From: Leptospira weilii serovar Ranarum str. ICFT
GTDB taxonomy: Bacteria; Spirochaetota; Leptospiria; Leptospirales; Leptospiraceae
DNA length: 64,000 nucleotides
Assembly (NCBI RefSeq): GCF_000332415.1
Contig: NZ_AOHC02000016.1
Span: 25,937-89,936 of the forward strand
Reading direction: 5' to 3'
The translations under genes were made by a program, and so were the position numbers. Below the pieces are notes generated by a model, which saw only the letters and a list, made by a program, of their open reading frames with translations, searched no databases and was not told where the DNA came from. Positions 20,629 through 60,672 of the stretch are shown here, in pieces (the first letter of the stretch is position 1; each line of letters starts with the position of its first letter).

Positions 20629-20750
20629 AATAAAATTCTGATTGAGCTAAACCCTACCGCTCAATTTACTCTGAAAACGACCCTGATTCCGGTATTTCTC
20701 TAACCGATCCTACCAGAATTTCAATTTTATCCCCTGGAGTACAGCTATCC

Positions 20751-21221
<471 letters not shown>

Positions 21222-21241
21222 GAGTCGTCGTCGATTCCTTC

Positions 21242-23239
<1,998 letters not shown>

Positions 23240-23245
23240 AAATTC

Positions 23246-23995
23246 ATGTTTTCCGCATTCGAAAAACGCGGCGAAGAAATCGAAAAATCTTTCGCGCTGA
23301 GTTTTTTAGAAAAAAGAATATTCGAATTTTGTAAACTCCCCGGAGGGAAAATTTTGAAAGGGAAAAAAATCGGAGCTAAATTTTATCCCTATTCCAATCT
23401 GGGAAGTTCCATTCGGATTTCCCCGGAAAAACTAGAATTCAGAATTCATTCATCGTATTTGAAATCGGAACCGGAAAATTTGGAAGCAGTGATCGACCTT
23501 CTACTGTATAAATTATTAAAACGACCGATTCCGGATCACTTGGAATCTACGATCCAAAAGTTTTACGAAAATCATTCGACACAAAAAAGAAATACGAACA
23601 AAAATCGCAAACAAATCCAACGTTCCTCCTCGCAAAACGGACGACTCAGAGAAATCCTGGAAAGGATCAACGAATCGTATCTGAGGCTCGATCTTTCCGA
23701 GCTGGAAATTTTTTGGGGAAAATCCAAGTCGTTCACAAGGCTCGGACATTACGACCCGTCGCATAAGATGATCGTAATCAACCCCGTTTTATCGCTTGAA
23801 TCCGTTCCGGATTTCGTTTTAGAATACATCGTCTTTCACGAGCTACTGCACGTCCATTTTCCGGTTTCCCGAAAAAAAGGTAGGAATATCATCCACGGAA
23901 AGGATTTCAAAACTTTCGAAAAAAAATTCGTCGATTACAAACGGGCTAATACGTGGTTAAAATCCGAATTTTTTCGAAGAACGATTTTGCGTTGA
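23246..23995 (+). CDS. HExxH zinc metallopeptidase-like protein (SprT/YgjP-like)
   Basis: A 249-residue protein. The zinc signature is H198-E-L-L-H202 in LEYIVFHELLHVHFP, followed about 15 residues later by another His in NIIHGKDFKTFEKKF. This is the spacing of SprT/YgjP-type gluzincin domains, in which the third ligand is a downstream His. The strand before it (MIVINPVLSLESVP) fits the same fold. The N-terminal half is basic and unrecognised. No signal peptide, so it is cytoplasmic. It starts 6 bp after the helicase stop, so a role in DNA-associated protein clearance is possible but is inferred only from context. Confidence 0.7.
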   Translation: MFSAFEKRGEEIEKSFALSFLEKRIFEFCKLPGGKILKGKKIGAKFYPYSNLGSSIRISPEKLEFRIHSSYLKSEPENLEAVIDLLLYKLLKRPIPDHLESTIQKFYENHSTQKRNTNKNRKQIQRSSSQNGRLREILERINESYLRLDLSELEIFWGKSKSFTRLGHYDPSHKMIVINPVLSLESVPDFVLEYIVFHELLHVHFPVSRKKGRNIIHGKDFKTFEKKFVDYKRANTWLKSEFFRRTILR

Positions 23996-24041
23996 ATTCT
24001 TTTGAATTTTCTGATTTTCTTATATTCGAAAAAAGAGGTAA

Positions 24042-24242
24042 ATGGTGCATCCGAAAGTGTTTGAAACTCTTTATATTCGTAAAAACTACGTGGACGAGGA
24101 ATTACGAAATCACTTGAAAGAAATACAAAGTTTGAATTATCGCTCTCTCGGGGATTACGACCGCGGGGTCTACGACGGTTACGTTCAGGCGATCACCGAA
24201 ATTCTAAAAAAAATAGAAAGAAAATTCTCGCAGGCCCGATAG
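24042..24242 (+). CDS. Small hypothetical protein, 66 residues
   Basis: A compact, mostly helical protein with AGAGGT just upstream of ATG 24042. Its stop is 1 bp before the start of the PanE-like gene. The sequence (LRNHLKEIQSLNYRSLGDYDRGVYDGYVQAITEILKKIER) has an amphipathic helix pattern and no known motif. Tight packing between two real genes supports it being translated. Confidence 0.6.
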   Translation: MVHPKVFETLYIRKNYVDEELRNHLKEIQSLNYRSLGDYDRGVYDGYVQAITEILKKIERKFSQAR

Positions 24243-24243
24243 A

Positions 24244-25158
24244 TTGTTTCGAATTTTAGTTTTAGGGACCGGGGCCATCGCCGGACTTTACGCCGGTAAA
24301 CTTGCACAAGCCGGTTGTAAGGTCGATTTTTGGGCCCGAAAAAATTCTTCCGAATTGGAATCGAACGGCTTTCAAATCGAAAGCCGTTCCTGGGGAAATT
24401 TCCGTTATCAAGCGAATCGAATTTTTGAAACGGTTCCTAAAAATTTAAATGAATACGATCTGGTTCTCAATTGCCTAAAATGCCTGCCTGCAATCCGTTT
24501 GGAAGCGATCTTAGGAAAATCCATTCCGAATGATTTACCGATTTTACTTTTGCAAAACGGGATCGGTATCGAAGAACCCGTTTCCTCCCTTTATCCGAAC
24601 AATGAAATTTTAAGCGGCCTGGCCTTTGTTTGCGCCAATCGTCTCGGTGTGGGAAAAATTCTTCATTTGGATTATGGAGAATTGACGATCGGATCTTGGA
24701 ATCGAAATCCTTCCTCCCTTTGCGAAAAACTCGTCGCACTTTGGAATACGGTCGGAGTTCCGACCACCGCAACAGAAACGATCCGACAAGCTCGTTGGAA
24801 AAAATTGATGTGGAACGCGCCCTTCAATCCGATCAGCGTTCTTTCGGGTGGAAAAAATACTTCCGAAATTTTAGAGGAACCTGCGAGCCGGTTGCTCGTA
24901 ATCGAAATCATGAAAGAGGTTCAAAAACTTTCCAAACTCGACGGCGCGGAAGTTCCGGAAACCCAGATCGAAACCTTAATTCGAATGACCGAGGTTATGA
25001 AACCGTATAAAACGAGTATGCTCTTGGATTTCGAGGCGGGAAGGCCCTTGGAATCGGAAGCAATTTTGGGAAACGCGATTAAAATCGGCGAGATAAACGG
25101 TTTAGAAATTCCGTATATTCAAACTCTCTACTCCCTTTTAAAATTGAAAACGTTTTAA
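24244..25158 (+). CDS. panE: Ketopantoate reductase-like protein (ApbA/PanE family)
   Basis: A 304-residue protein from TTG 24244, 1 bp after the upstream stop. The family's NADPH-binding GxGxxG-type motif (VLGTGAIAGLYAGKLAQAG) begins at residue 5, so little N-terminus can be missing. LLLQNGIG and the RWKKLMWNAPFNPISVL segment, with the catalytic lysine and substrate-binding Asn, are typical of PanE, which reduces 2-dehydropantoate to pantoate in CoA synthesis. ApbA/PanE homologs with other substrates exist, so the exact role is likely but not proven. Confidence 0.82.
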   Translation: MFRILVLGTGAIAGLYAGKLAQAGCKVDFWARKNSSELESNGFQIESRSWGNFRYQANRIFETVPKNLNEYDLVLNCLKCLPAIRLEAILGKSIPNDLPILLLQNGIGIEEPVSSLYPNNEILSGLAFVCANRLGVGKILHLDYGELTIGSWNRNPSSLCEKLVALWNTVGVPTTATETIRQARWKKLMWNAPFNPISVLSGGKNTSEILEEPASRLLVIEIMKEVQKLSKLDGAEVPETQIETLIRMTEVMKPYKTSMLLDFEAGRPLESEAILGNAIKIGEINGLEIPYIQTLYSLLKLKTF

Positions 25159-25227
25159 TTTTAAGATTTCAGGGTTCAATTGAATCGTTCCTATTCCAAA
25201 TCCATTATCAACTTTTTGAAACAGGTT

Positions 25228-26421
<1,194 letters not shown>

Positions 26422-26422
26422 C

Positions 26423-27220
<798 letters not shown>

Positions 27221-27272
27221 GAGAAGTCTTGGATGGATTCTAACTTAAAGGCGGTTCCCTGCAAGATAAAAA

Positions 27273-29342
27273 CTATCTGACTTCAAAAACGACACTATCG
27301 ATGATTTTTCCGGTCTTGTCCCGTAACGAAAGAATATGAAATCCGCGCTCCGGTTTCCAGAGAGCGTCTTTCTCTTTTGTTTCTTGCATTTCTTTACCGT
27401 CCAAGATCCATTGCAATCCGTTCGTAAACGCAGACGCCAAAAAGCGAATTTTTTGTCTTCCTTCGGGAATGTCCGGGTCGAGCGCATAGATCGTTTCATT
27501 TCCGGGAAGTAAAATTTTAGGAATCGAAGACAAAACTTGGCGCACAGGCAAATCGCTAAAGGTTTCTAAAAACCGATCGCTCGGAAGTTGTTCTCTTTCT
27601 TGCAAGAGATTCATCACCGCGTTCCAAATCGGTGCCGCTCCGGTGACGCCGCTCACGTCCCACATCGGACTTCCATTCATGTTTCCGACCCAAACTCCTA
27701 CCGTATATCTTTTCGAATAACCCACACACCAGTTGTCGCGCATGTCTTGAGAAGTTCCCGTTTTAACCGCCGTAAAAAATCGTGTGCTGAGATCATTGTT
27801 CAGACCGAAGGAAAGGGATCTGTATTCTCGGTTGGAAAGTATTTCGGATAACGTGTCCGCGGATTCTTTGGAATAAATTCTGCTCCATCGATTTCCCTCT
27901 TGAAAATTTTCCGAAAGAGTTTGTTTTGCTTCGGAAGGATCGAACGTCGGGTTAGAAAAAACTCCCCCGTTTGCAAAAGTTCTGTATGCGTTTGTCAATT
28001 CAAACAAAGTCACGTCCGCGCTTCCGAGGGCGAGAGAAGATCCGTAAAAGTCCGCTCTCTCAAGTCCGCTAAAACCCAATTCCCCCAGTCTCTGAACAAA
28101 ATCGGGAACACTTACAAGATCCAATACGCGAACCGCGGGAATATTCAAGGAAGAAGCCAACGCAAATTTTGCCTGCACGTTTCCGTGATATACGTTGCTG
28201 TAATTTCCGGGTTTGTAAATGCCCGAAACCGCATTCCATTCCGCAGGATTGTCTTCCAAGATCGAATTCGGTTTTAACACTTCCTTTTCAAATGCAAGCG
28301 CGTATAAAAACGGTTTGAGAGTGGAACCGGCCTGTCTTTTGGACTGGGTCGCATCCACATAAAAGGAAGAACTTTCCGGAAGATTTCCTACGTAAGCGAG
28401 CACCGCCCCGGACGTATTTTCGATAACGAGGATTCCGGTTTCGGACACGTTCTGTTTCTTAAGTCCGTTTATTCTATTTTTTGCAAGTTCTGTGATTTTC
28501 CATTGAAGATCGAAGTCGATCGTCGTTCTGGTTCTTCCTTCTCCGGAAAGAACCCCGGGATTTTCTTTGAAGATTTTCTGAGCCGCGTGAAACGCAATTC
28601 CTCCGGTCGATGGTAGCCCTGTGATCTTAGATGTTGCAAACTTTGCTACGTTTTCAAAGGAATCACAGAGATCTTCCTTTTCGATTTTTTTAGCCAAAAT
28701 ACAACTTCGTTTTGTTAAGGTAGAAACACTCGCGTTCGGAAACGGAAGCATCGCTACAAGAAGGATGGATTCGGTGTCACTTAACGCGGACGGTTCTTTT
28801 TGAAAAAGCCCCCGGCTGGCGCTCTTTAGTCCTCTCAATTCTCCCCGGAACTGAATCAGATTGAGATAACCCGTAAGAATTTCGTTCTTGGTCCAAGTCT
28901 TTTCGAGTTTTTGAGCCAGGTTCATCTGTTCCCATTTGTCGAAAATATTTCTGCTACCCGGTTTCGTTCCGAGAAAAATTCCTGCGAGTTGCATGGGAAG
29001 AGTACTCGCGCCCCGTTTGGAATTTCCGAGGATTCGATCCTTTATCGCGCCCAAGATCGCCAATCGATCCACACCCGAATGCTCGAAGAATCTTTTGTCT
29101 TCCTGCAACAACAAGGAAAACAACAAGGTCTCCGGAATTTCTCCCTCTTCCGTCCAGGCAAGTTTTCTTTCCCGGGTGTCGAGGCGAATGGTCTGTAAAA
29201 ATCTTCCATAAAGATCCAAAATCGTTCCGTCCGAGACTTGGTACCGGTCTCGAACCTCGCGATACGAAGGAATTTCTTCCGAAAAAAGTACATTCGAATA
29301 AAAGAATATATTGATGCAGTAAAATATAAATCGGTTCTTCAT
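27273..29342 (-). CDS. pbpC: Penicillin-binding protein 1C (bifunctional GT51/transpeptidase)
   Basis: A 689-residue protein from ATG 29342 (MKNRFIFYCINIFFYSNVLFSEE), which gives a clean signal sequence; an ATG 33 bp upstream is also open. The glycosyltransferase domain has EDKRFFEHSGVD with its catalytic Glu and the RGASTLPMQLAG motif. The transpeptidase has GSTLKPFLYAL (SxxK), a SxN-like segment (ASSLNIP) and KTGTSQDMRDNWCVGY (KTG), then the PBP1C C-terminal domain (about the last 90 residues). It lies directly downstream of the alpha-2-macroglobulin gene, as in E. coli yfhM-pbpC, so the pair probably acts in periplasmic defence and wall repair. Confidence 0.92.
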   Translation of the reverse strand: MKNRFIFYCINIFFYSNVLFSEEIPSYREVRDRYQVSDGTILDLYGRFLQTIRLDTRERKLAWTEEGEIPETLLFSLLLQEDKRFFEHSGVDRLAILGAIKDRILGNSKRGASTLPMQLAGIFLGTKPGSRNIFDKWEQMNLAQKLEKTWTKNEILTGYLNLIQFRGELRGLKSASRGLFQKEPSALSDTESILLVAMLPFPNASVSTLTKRSCILAKKIEKEDLCDSFENVAKFATSKITGLPSTGGIAFHAAQKIFKENPGVLSGEGRTRTTIDFDLQWKITELAKNRINGLKKQNVSETGILVIENTSGAVLAYVGNLPESSSFYVDATQSKRQAGSTLKPFLYALAFEKEVLKPNSILEDNPAEWNAVSGIYKPGNYSNVYHGNVQAKFALASSLNIPAVRVLDLVSVPDFVQRLGELGFSGLERADFYGSSLALGSADVTLFELTNAYRTFANGGVFSNPTFDPSEAKQTLSENFQEGNRWSRIYSKESADTLSEILSNREYRSLSFGLNNDLSTRFFTAVKTGTSQDMRDNWCVGYSKRYTVGVWVGNMNGSPMWDVSGVTGAAPIWNAVMNLLQEREQLPSDRFLETFSDLPVRQVLSSIPKILLPGNETIYALDPDIPEGRQKIRFLASAFTNGLQWILDGKEMQETKEKDALWKPERGFHILSLRDKTGKIIDSVVFEVR

Positions 29343-29395
29343 AAGTATAATGCCATCAAAAACCAGACAATTCAATTGTGCGTAAAATAAGAATC

Positions 29396-29498
29396 AGTGA
29401 ATAGAAATCAGAACTCAGTTACATTTTCCTAATAGAGCCATTAGACTTTAACAAAGTATAATTTCCTTATTCTGTAAATCCACTAACTCCTATCCACT
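29396..29498. repeat. Small palindrome-ended dispersed repeat, copy F
   Basis: 103 bp in the gap between the A2M and pbpC genes. It starts AGTGAATAG and ends CTATCCACT, which are inverted repeats at 8 of 9 positions. Inside is GACTTTAACAAAGTA, shared with the element at 39192-39309, as are a C-rich/T-rich run and TCTGTAAA. No coding capacity. Confidence 0.65.
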
Positions 29499-29507
29499 AA
29501 AAAGCGC

Positions 29508-35456
<5,949 letters not shown>

Positions 35457-35488
35457 CCTAAAAACAAAGGCAAGCGAAAAGTCGAATC

Positions 35489-38205
<2,717 letters not shown>

Positions 38206-38254
38206 TCTATCCTTTTAGACTCCAAAGAAATTCGGAGTCAATAGTTCTTTTTGA

Positions 38255-38632
38255 TCAAGGCTTTTTGATTTTTTCCCTGTATTTGATCGCGTGGGCGGTC
38301 GCTTTCCATTGGATTCGATTCCAAACGATCAGAAGAATACTCGTTTCTACGACTTCAAAACGGTAGTTGATGATTTCATCTCCGCCGAGGGCCTTGGATT
38401 TATCGAGCAATTCTCTATAACCGGTTTCCCCCGTAACCCAAAGTAAAAACCAGGAAGTGTAAACTCCTTCGGTTTCCACGGTTCCTAAAATTTGAAAATC
38501 ATCCGAGTTCAAAACGTATTGAGTGAAGTTCGTACTGAGTCCGGGAACTCGAATGTCTCTGTAGATACAACCGCTCAGCAAAAAAGAAACAATCGTTATA
38601 CACAGAATGTTTCCCGATTTCAAAACTTTCAT
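38255..38632 (-). CDS. Small lipoprotein, TRL-like
   Basis: A 125-residue protein with a good lipobox, LLSGC, at Cys22, so it is an exported lipoprotein. The mature part includes GTVETEGVYTSWFLLWVTGETGYRELLDKSKALGGDEIINYRFEV. Its 'G..gy..ll.kA...Gadei.n' pattern recalls the TRL family of small bacterial lipoproteins. The family assignment is tentative and the function unknown. It stands 50 bp upstream of tldD's start region on the opposite side and may be independent. Confidence 0.68.
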   Translation of the reverse strand: MKVLKSGNILCITIVSFLLSGCIYRDIRVPGLSTNFTQYVLNSDDFQILGTVETEGVYTSWFLLWVTGETGYRELLDKSKALGGDEIINYRFEVVETSILLIVWNRIQWKATAHAIKYREKIKKP

Positions 38633-38670
38633 AAACTTTCTCCCCTTCTTCGAATTTTAAAACGAAAACA

Positions 38671-39060
38671 TTATAAATCTCGAATGTAATTATGTTCGGG
38701 TAATTTTCCCTGCAAAGCGAGCCGGATATAATCGACTCCCTTTAAATCGTCGGAATACCTCGGGATCAGATGAAAGTGCATGTGAGGAACCATCTCCGAA
38801 ACGGTCACCGTATAAACCTTAACGGGAGAATAATTTTTATAGATCCAGGACGTTGCGAACTCAAGGGCCTTTCCGAAATCGGAAAACGAATCCGTTGTCC
38901 AATCCTGGTAAGAGGTCCAATGCGAACGAGGTTCGATGTAAAGATAACCTTTGAGTCTTTTTTCTTCCTCACAGTGGCGGACCGCAAACTCTCCGAATTG
39001 CATGAGAATTTCGGAGCGATCACCGGACTGATGGAACTTGCAAAGAGGACAGTCGGACAT
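38671..39060 (-). CDS. HIT-family nucleotide hydrolase/transferase
   Basis: A 129-residue protein with the histidine triad HMHFHLIPRY (HxHxHxx-like) about 30 residues from the C-terminus. An N-terminal CPLC starts a zinc-ribbon-like pair typical of many HIT proteins (C4-x2-C7), and YLYIEPRSHW is the usual 'G..l..P..H' strand. It probably hydrolyses adenosine-nucleotide derivatives in the cytoplasm; the substrate is not predictable. Confidence 0.87.
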   Translation of the reverse strand: MSDCPLCKFHQSGDRSEILMQFGEFAVRHCEEEKRLKGYLYIEPRSHWTSYQDWTTDSFSDFGKALEFATSWIYKNYSPVKVYTVTVSEMVPHMHFHLIPRYSDDLKGVDYIRLALQGKLPEHNYIRDL

Positions 39061-39191
39061 GATAAAAACCTAAAAATCGATTTCTATGATTATTTCAAAG
39101 ATTCTCCACTTGTATAGGATAAAATGATTTACTAGGAGAAATCAGAATTCAGAGATTTTTCCGAAAAGGGAGATCTAGAGTATTAGGGACC

Positions 39192-39309
39192 AGTGAATAG
39201 AATTCAGAGTTGAGAGTGATTTTTCTTAAAAGGGTGATCAGACTTTAACAAAGTAGAATCTTCCTCTTCTGTAAAATCTCTGAACTCTGATCCCTAAAAT
39301 CTATCCACT
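39192..39309. repeat. Small palindrome-ended dispersed repeat, copy G
   Basis: 118 bp with AGTGAATAG at the left end and CTATCCACT at the right end, the same termini as the element at 29396-29498. The shared core GACTTTAACAAAGTA and TCTGTAAA are in the same order. Near both ends AATTCAGAGTT and AACTCTGAT extend the inverted repeat. It lies in the 533-bp gap 39061-39593, which otherwise holds only the dispersed copy C and nothing else recognisable. Confidence 0.65.
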
Positions 39310-39467
39310 AGAAACCGGCGGACTAAAAAAGAGCTTGAAACAAAAGTTTTCATCCGGCCAAAATGAAGCGGGAAAATCGTTTTTGATTGCGGTAGAAATC
39401 CGATGTCCTTCCTTTCAATTCGTTAAGTTTGAGGATAAACTCATTTTATTTCAGATCTTATAATCTA

Positions 39468-39546
39468 GAGTCTATCTCATAACCATCCGATTCTATTGGA
39501 ATGGCTGCAAAGTTTCTACGATTGTTTGATGTTTTGGGACAAGCTC
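39468..39546 (+). repeat. Dispersed intergenic repeat, copy C
   Basis: About 79 bp matching copy A (9989-10067) in the same orientation: an AACC.TCCGATT.TATTGGAATGGC block, then CGATTGTTTGA, ending TTTTGGGACAAGCTCC. It ends 47 bp upstream of the next start codon, the same arrangement as copy A. Confidence 0.72.
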
Positions 39547-39593
39547 CAAACAAAAAAATAGAGTTTGTCTTCGTATCATCCCTTAGGACTTTT

Positions 39594-40447
<854 letters not shown>

Positions 40448-40575
40448 CTATTTTAATTTTGCTCTTAGAAAACCGGGTGACATAAACCCGAGTTTTCGAA
40501 AAAAATCGAAACCGATTCGTTTTTTTAGGTCGCAGATCCTATTTTTGTCCGGATTGGGAATTATACTTAAAAAAA

Positions 40576-40628
40576 GGTTGCCGCTGATGCGACGCGAACC
40601 TCCTTCCCGGAACCGTAAAGGAAGGAGG
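40576..40628 (+). promoter_or_regulatory. Structured recA leader sequestering the ribosome-binding site
   Basis: CCTCCTTCC (40599-40607) pairs perfectly with GGAAGGAGG (40620-40628) across a 12-nt loop. This 9-bp hairpin contains the entire recA Shine-Dalgarno sequence. An upstream hairpin (GGTT 40576-40579 with AACC 40597-40600, inner CGC/GCG) uses two of the same nucleotides, so the two folds compete. A further hairpin (GAAAACCGGGT/ACCCGAGTTTTC, 40468-40497) lies nearer the LexA box. Confidence 0.55.
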
Positions 40629-40636
40629 CAAAAAAC

Positions 40637-41737
<1,101 letters not shown>

Positions 41738-41743
41738 ACAAAC

Positions 41744-41801
<58 letters not shown>

Positions 41802-41847
41802 AGTTACAGTATTTTCCCCCAAATTAAAATCTTTCTTAAGAAACCAA

Positions 41848-41935
41848 GAGCTTGTCCTACAAATCGCGAAGAACATGTGAGAGTTCCCACATTTTTCAAA
41901 AGAGCGAGACCTTTTAGGACACGTTTCCAAAAAAA
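41848..41935. repeat. Dispersed intergenic repeat, partial copy E
   Basis: It begins GAGCTTGTCC and contains a GAGTTCCCACATTTTTCAAA segment comparable to the GGAACTCCTACGTTTTTAAA of copy D (15121-15260), ending TTTTAGGACACG. More diverged than the other copies. It lies between the recA terminator and argC, ending about 12 bp before the argC ATG. Confidence 0.5.
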
Positions 41936-41946
41936 CAGTTGGGATT

Positions 41947-42963
41947 ATGGCAGAGATCAGCATTTTAGGAGCGGGCGGTTTAACCGGTAAAGAACTACTT
42001 TCCCTTCTTTCCCGCCAAAAAGAACACGACGTCGTTCATATCACGAGCGATAAATTGGCGGGTAAAACAATCGCCGAAGTTTTTCCCGAAATCCCTTTTC
42101 CAAAAAATCTCATCTTTCGCAAACACGAAGACCCAATTCCCCAAAAATCCTTAGTCGCGCTCGCAGTACCCAACGAGGTGTCGATCGAAGCGGCTCCCAA
42201 ATTTTTGGACGCAGGTCATAAGGTAATCGATCTTTCCGGGGTTTATAGACTTCATAATCAAAAAATATTAGAAAAATCTTATGGATTAAAACACACCCGA
42301 TTTTCCTACGTCGACAAAGCCGTTTTCGGAATCCCGGAGATTTTTAGAGATAAACTGAAAGGCGCGGACTTTGTTTCCAATCCGGGTTGTTTTTCCACTT
42401 CCGTAATTCTGCCCGTGTTTTTGTTAGGCGAACTTAAAAAAAATCTAAAACCTCGGATCATTGCCGATTCCAAGTCGGGTGTTTCCGGCGCGGGTGGAAG
42501 AACGGAAGACTCGGGTTATTCCTTTACGGGAGTGTATGAAAATTTTCGGGCCTACAAGGTTCTTTCTCACCAACACGAACCCGAAATTCAGGAATACATT
42601 TACGCTCAATCGGGACTTCCCGAACCGGAAGTCGTTTTTACTCCGCATTTACTTCCGGTTTTTAGAGGAATTCTTTCTACGATCGTATTGGAATTTGCTT
42701 CGGAGCCGTCCGTGGATCCTCTGACTGCCTTACAAAAATCTTCCAAAGACGAAACTTTCATCCGAATCCTAAAAACTCCGGAAGAGGTAGAACTGAGAAA
42801 AATACAACACACGAACTTTTTGGACATCTCACTTCGTAAAAGAGGAAACACGTTAGTCGTCGTTGCAGCTCTGGACAACCTCTTAAAAGGCGCCGCAGGT
42901 CAGGCTCTACAAAACATCAATCTGATGACCGGGGTCAAGGAAACCCTGGGTCTACTCCCTTAA
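41947..42963 (+). CDS. argC: N-acetyl-gamma-glutamyl-phosphate reductase
   Basis: A 338-residue protein that reduces N-acetylglutamyl-5-phosphate to the semialdehyde in arginine synthesis. The NADP-binding [16 protein letters not shown] is at the N-terminus. [12 protein letters not shown] carries the catalytic cysteine, and [10 protein letters not shown] contains the conserved His. The C-terminal [18 protein letters not shown] is the family signature. The acyl-CoA synthetase gene starts 7 bp after its stop. Confidence 0.95.
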   Translation: MAEISILGAGGLTGKELLSLLSRQKEHDVVHITSDKLAGKTIAEVFPEIPFPKNLIFRKHEDPIPQKSLVALAVPNEVSIEAAPKFLDAGHKVIDLSGVYRLHNQKILEKSYGLKHTRFSYVDKAVFGIPEIFRDKLKGADFVSNPGCFSTSVILPVFLLGELKKNLKPRIIADSKSGVSGAGGRTEDSGYSFTGVYENFRAYKVLSHQHEPEIQEYIYAQSGLPEPEVVFTPHLLPVFRGILSTIVLEFASEPSVDPLTALQKSSKDETFIRILKTPEEVELRKIQHTNFLDISLRKRGNTLVVVAALDNLLKGAAGQALQNINLMTGVKETLGLLP

Positions 42964-42969
42964 AACCGT

Positions 42970-44907
<1,938 letters not shown>

Positions 44908-45517
44908 ACCTGAAAAAACTCTTATCTGTTCCGCTATTGCGGAAGAACTGGATCAAATTTCAAAGTCCGGAAAATATCCTGTTCTTCTTTGTGGAATCGG
45001 AAACTTAGAAGCCGGTTTACGCCTTCAAAAGTTCTTACTCGAACACCAAAGTAAAAACCTGGTTCTTCCCTCTCAGGTTTTATTCGTCGGTTCCGCCGGA
45101 GTTTATCCTTGGGTGCATCCTAGTTTTTGGAAAAATCGATTCGGGTTTTCGTTTCAGTTTGAAAATCAAGAACTCGGAAAAATCGAAAGAAGAATCCGAG
45201 TTCCCGAGATCGTTCCCGACTCGTATGTGTTCCCTCATTCTTTCGAGTTTGACTCGATGGAAGAAATTCTAGTCTCAAAAGCAAACGGGAGCGGTTCGAT
45301 CACGATTGAGAACGTCTCCGGAAAAGCGCTGGAGTATCTAAGAGAACACGACCTGGGTTTTGAAAACATGGAATGTTGGGGTCTCGCAAAAGTTTGTCAC
45401 GATTTTCGGATCCCGTTTTATTCTTTCTTTGCGCTTACGAACACGGTAGGGCCTTCCGGAAGCGAGGAATGGAGATCCAATTACAAAAAAGAATCCGCAA
45501 GACTTCAGGAATTTCTT

Positions 45518-47290
<1,773 letters not shown>

Positions 47291-47404
47291 AAAACGTTTG
47301 TGACTCTATTTAATAGGACGAGAAAGTAAAGGATTTCTCAATGCCTCATCTTTGAATCGCATTTCTTTCGGTGCTTTTCTCTTGATTTTCTGGCTTATCG
47401 CACA

Positions 47405-49077
<1,673 letters not shown>

Positions 49078-49078
49078 T

Positions 49079-50389
<1,311 letters not shown>

Positions 50390-50468
50390 CTAGGAACTCC
50401 TCGCCACGGACTTATCGAAATCCGATGTGACTGAAAGAAAATATCGAATTTACAATTCACAGGTTATG

Positions 50469-51818
<1,350 letters not shown>

Positions 51819-51872
51819 GCCGGATCGATGAGCTGGTTATTTATTTTTCCTTTCGCCTAAAACGATGTCCGT

Positions 51873-58149
<6,277 letters not shown>

Positions 58150-58199
58150 GTTTCCCTCCACCCGATACGGTTCCGGAAACATGCGGCACGTTTTGAATT

Positions 58200-60029
<1,830 letters not shown>

Positions 60030-60084
60030 AGGTTTTAGGTATTAGGTTTTAGGTATTAGGTTTTAGGTTTTAGAAATTAGGTAT
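60030..60084. repeat. Short tandem repeat abutting the uvrC start codon
   Basis: The 14-bp unit AGGTTTTAGGTATT occurs twice in perfect tandem (60030-60043, 60044-60057) and continues as decayed copies built from AGGTTTT and TTAGGTAT to about 60084. The array lies where the uvrC promoter-proximal leader and ribosome-binding site should be. Confidence 0.85.
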
Positions 60085-60217
60085 CGGTGGTAAGGCACAG
60101 ACAAAGTTCTAACATCGCGTATCGTTCTTTAGACGCCCGAGGTTCGCGATAATCGATTCACAAGGCACTTGAATCTTAAATAAACTTGTCGGAGTTCCGA
60201 CATCGATTCAAAGACAT

Positions 60218-60667
60218 TCATTCTTCGTTTAAACTTTCGGGGTTTTCCGATTCACCTTCTAAACTTTCGTTCTCAGTGGAAAGAAGGGAAGAAGAATTTT
60301 GATTCTTTCTGGAATACTTTTCCTTCTTCCGCTTCGCATCTTTCTGTCGGTTGCGAATCGCTTTTTTCCGATCCTCGCTTACGGTTCCTTGAGTTTTACG
60401 ATTCCATTCCTGAATTTTTTCACAGAGAATGGCTCTCGCTTTATAACGATTGAGACCTTGGGTTCTATAAAGAGAACATTTGACTTCGATTCCCGTGGGT
60501 ATGTGTTTGAGATGAACCGCTGTGGAAACCTTGTTTACGTTTTGTCCGCCTTTTCCGCCGCTTCTCGTAAAACTTTCTTCGAGTTCGTCTTCCTTCACTT
60601 GAAGAACTTCCATGAGTTCTAAAAGTTTGGATTCTTTTTCGACCGAAACGGGAAAACGAGAAGCCAT
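60218..60667 (-). CDS. Release-factor-like GGQ-domain protein (ArfB/C12orf65-type)
   Basis: A 149-residue protein consisting of a single class-I release-factor catalytic domain. SGGKGGQNVNKVSTAVHLKHIPTGIEVKC contains the GGQ that triggers peptidyl-tRNA hydrolysis. The C-terminal tail is strongly basic (RKKAIRNRQKDAKRKKEKYSRKNQ), as in ArfB, which inserts such a tail into the empty mRNA channel of stalled ribosomes. No codon-recognition domain is present. A ribosome-rescue role is inferred from this architecture. It starts 5 bp before the thioesterase gene's end on the same strand. Confidence 0.87.
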   Translation of the reverse strand: MASRFPVSVEKESKLLELMEVLQVKEDELEESFTRSGGKGGQNVNKVSTAVHLKHIPTGIEVKCSLYRTQGLNRYKARAILCEKIQEWNRKTQGTVSEDRKKAIRNRQKDAKRKKEKYSRKNQNSSSLLSTENESLEGESENPESLNEE

Positions 60668-60672
60668 AAAAA

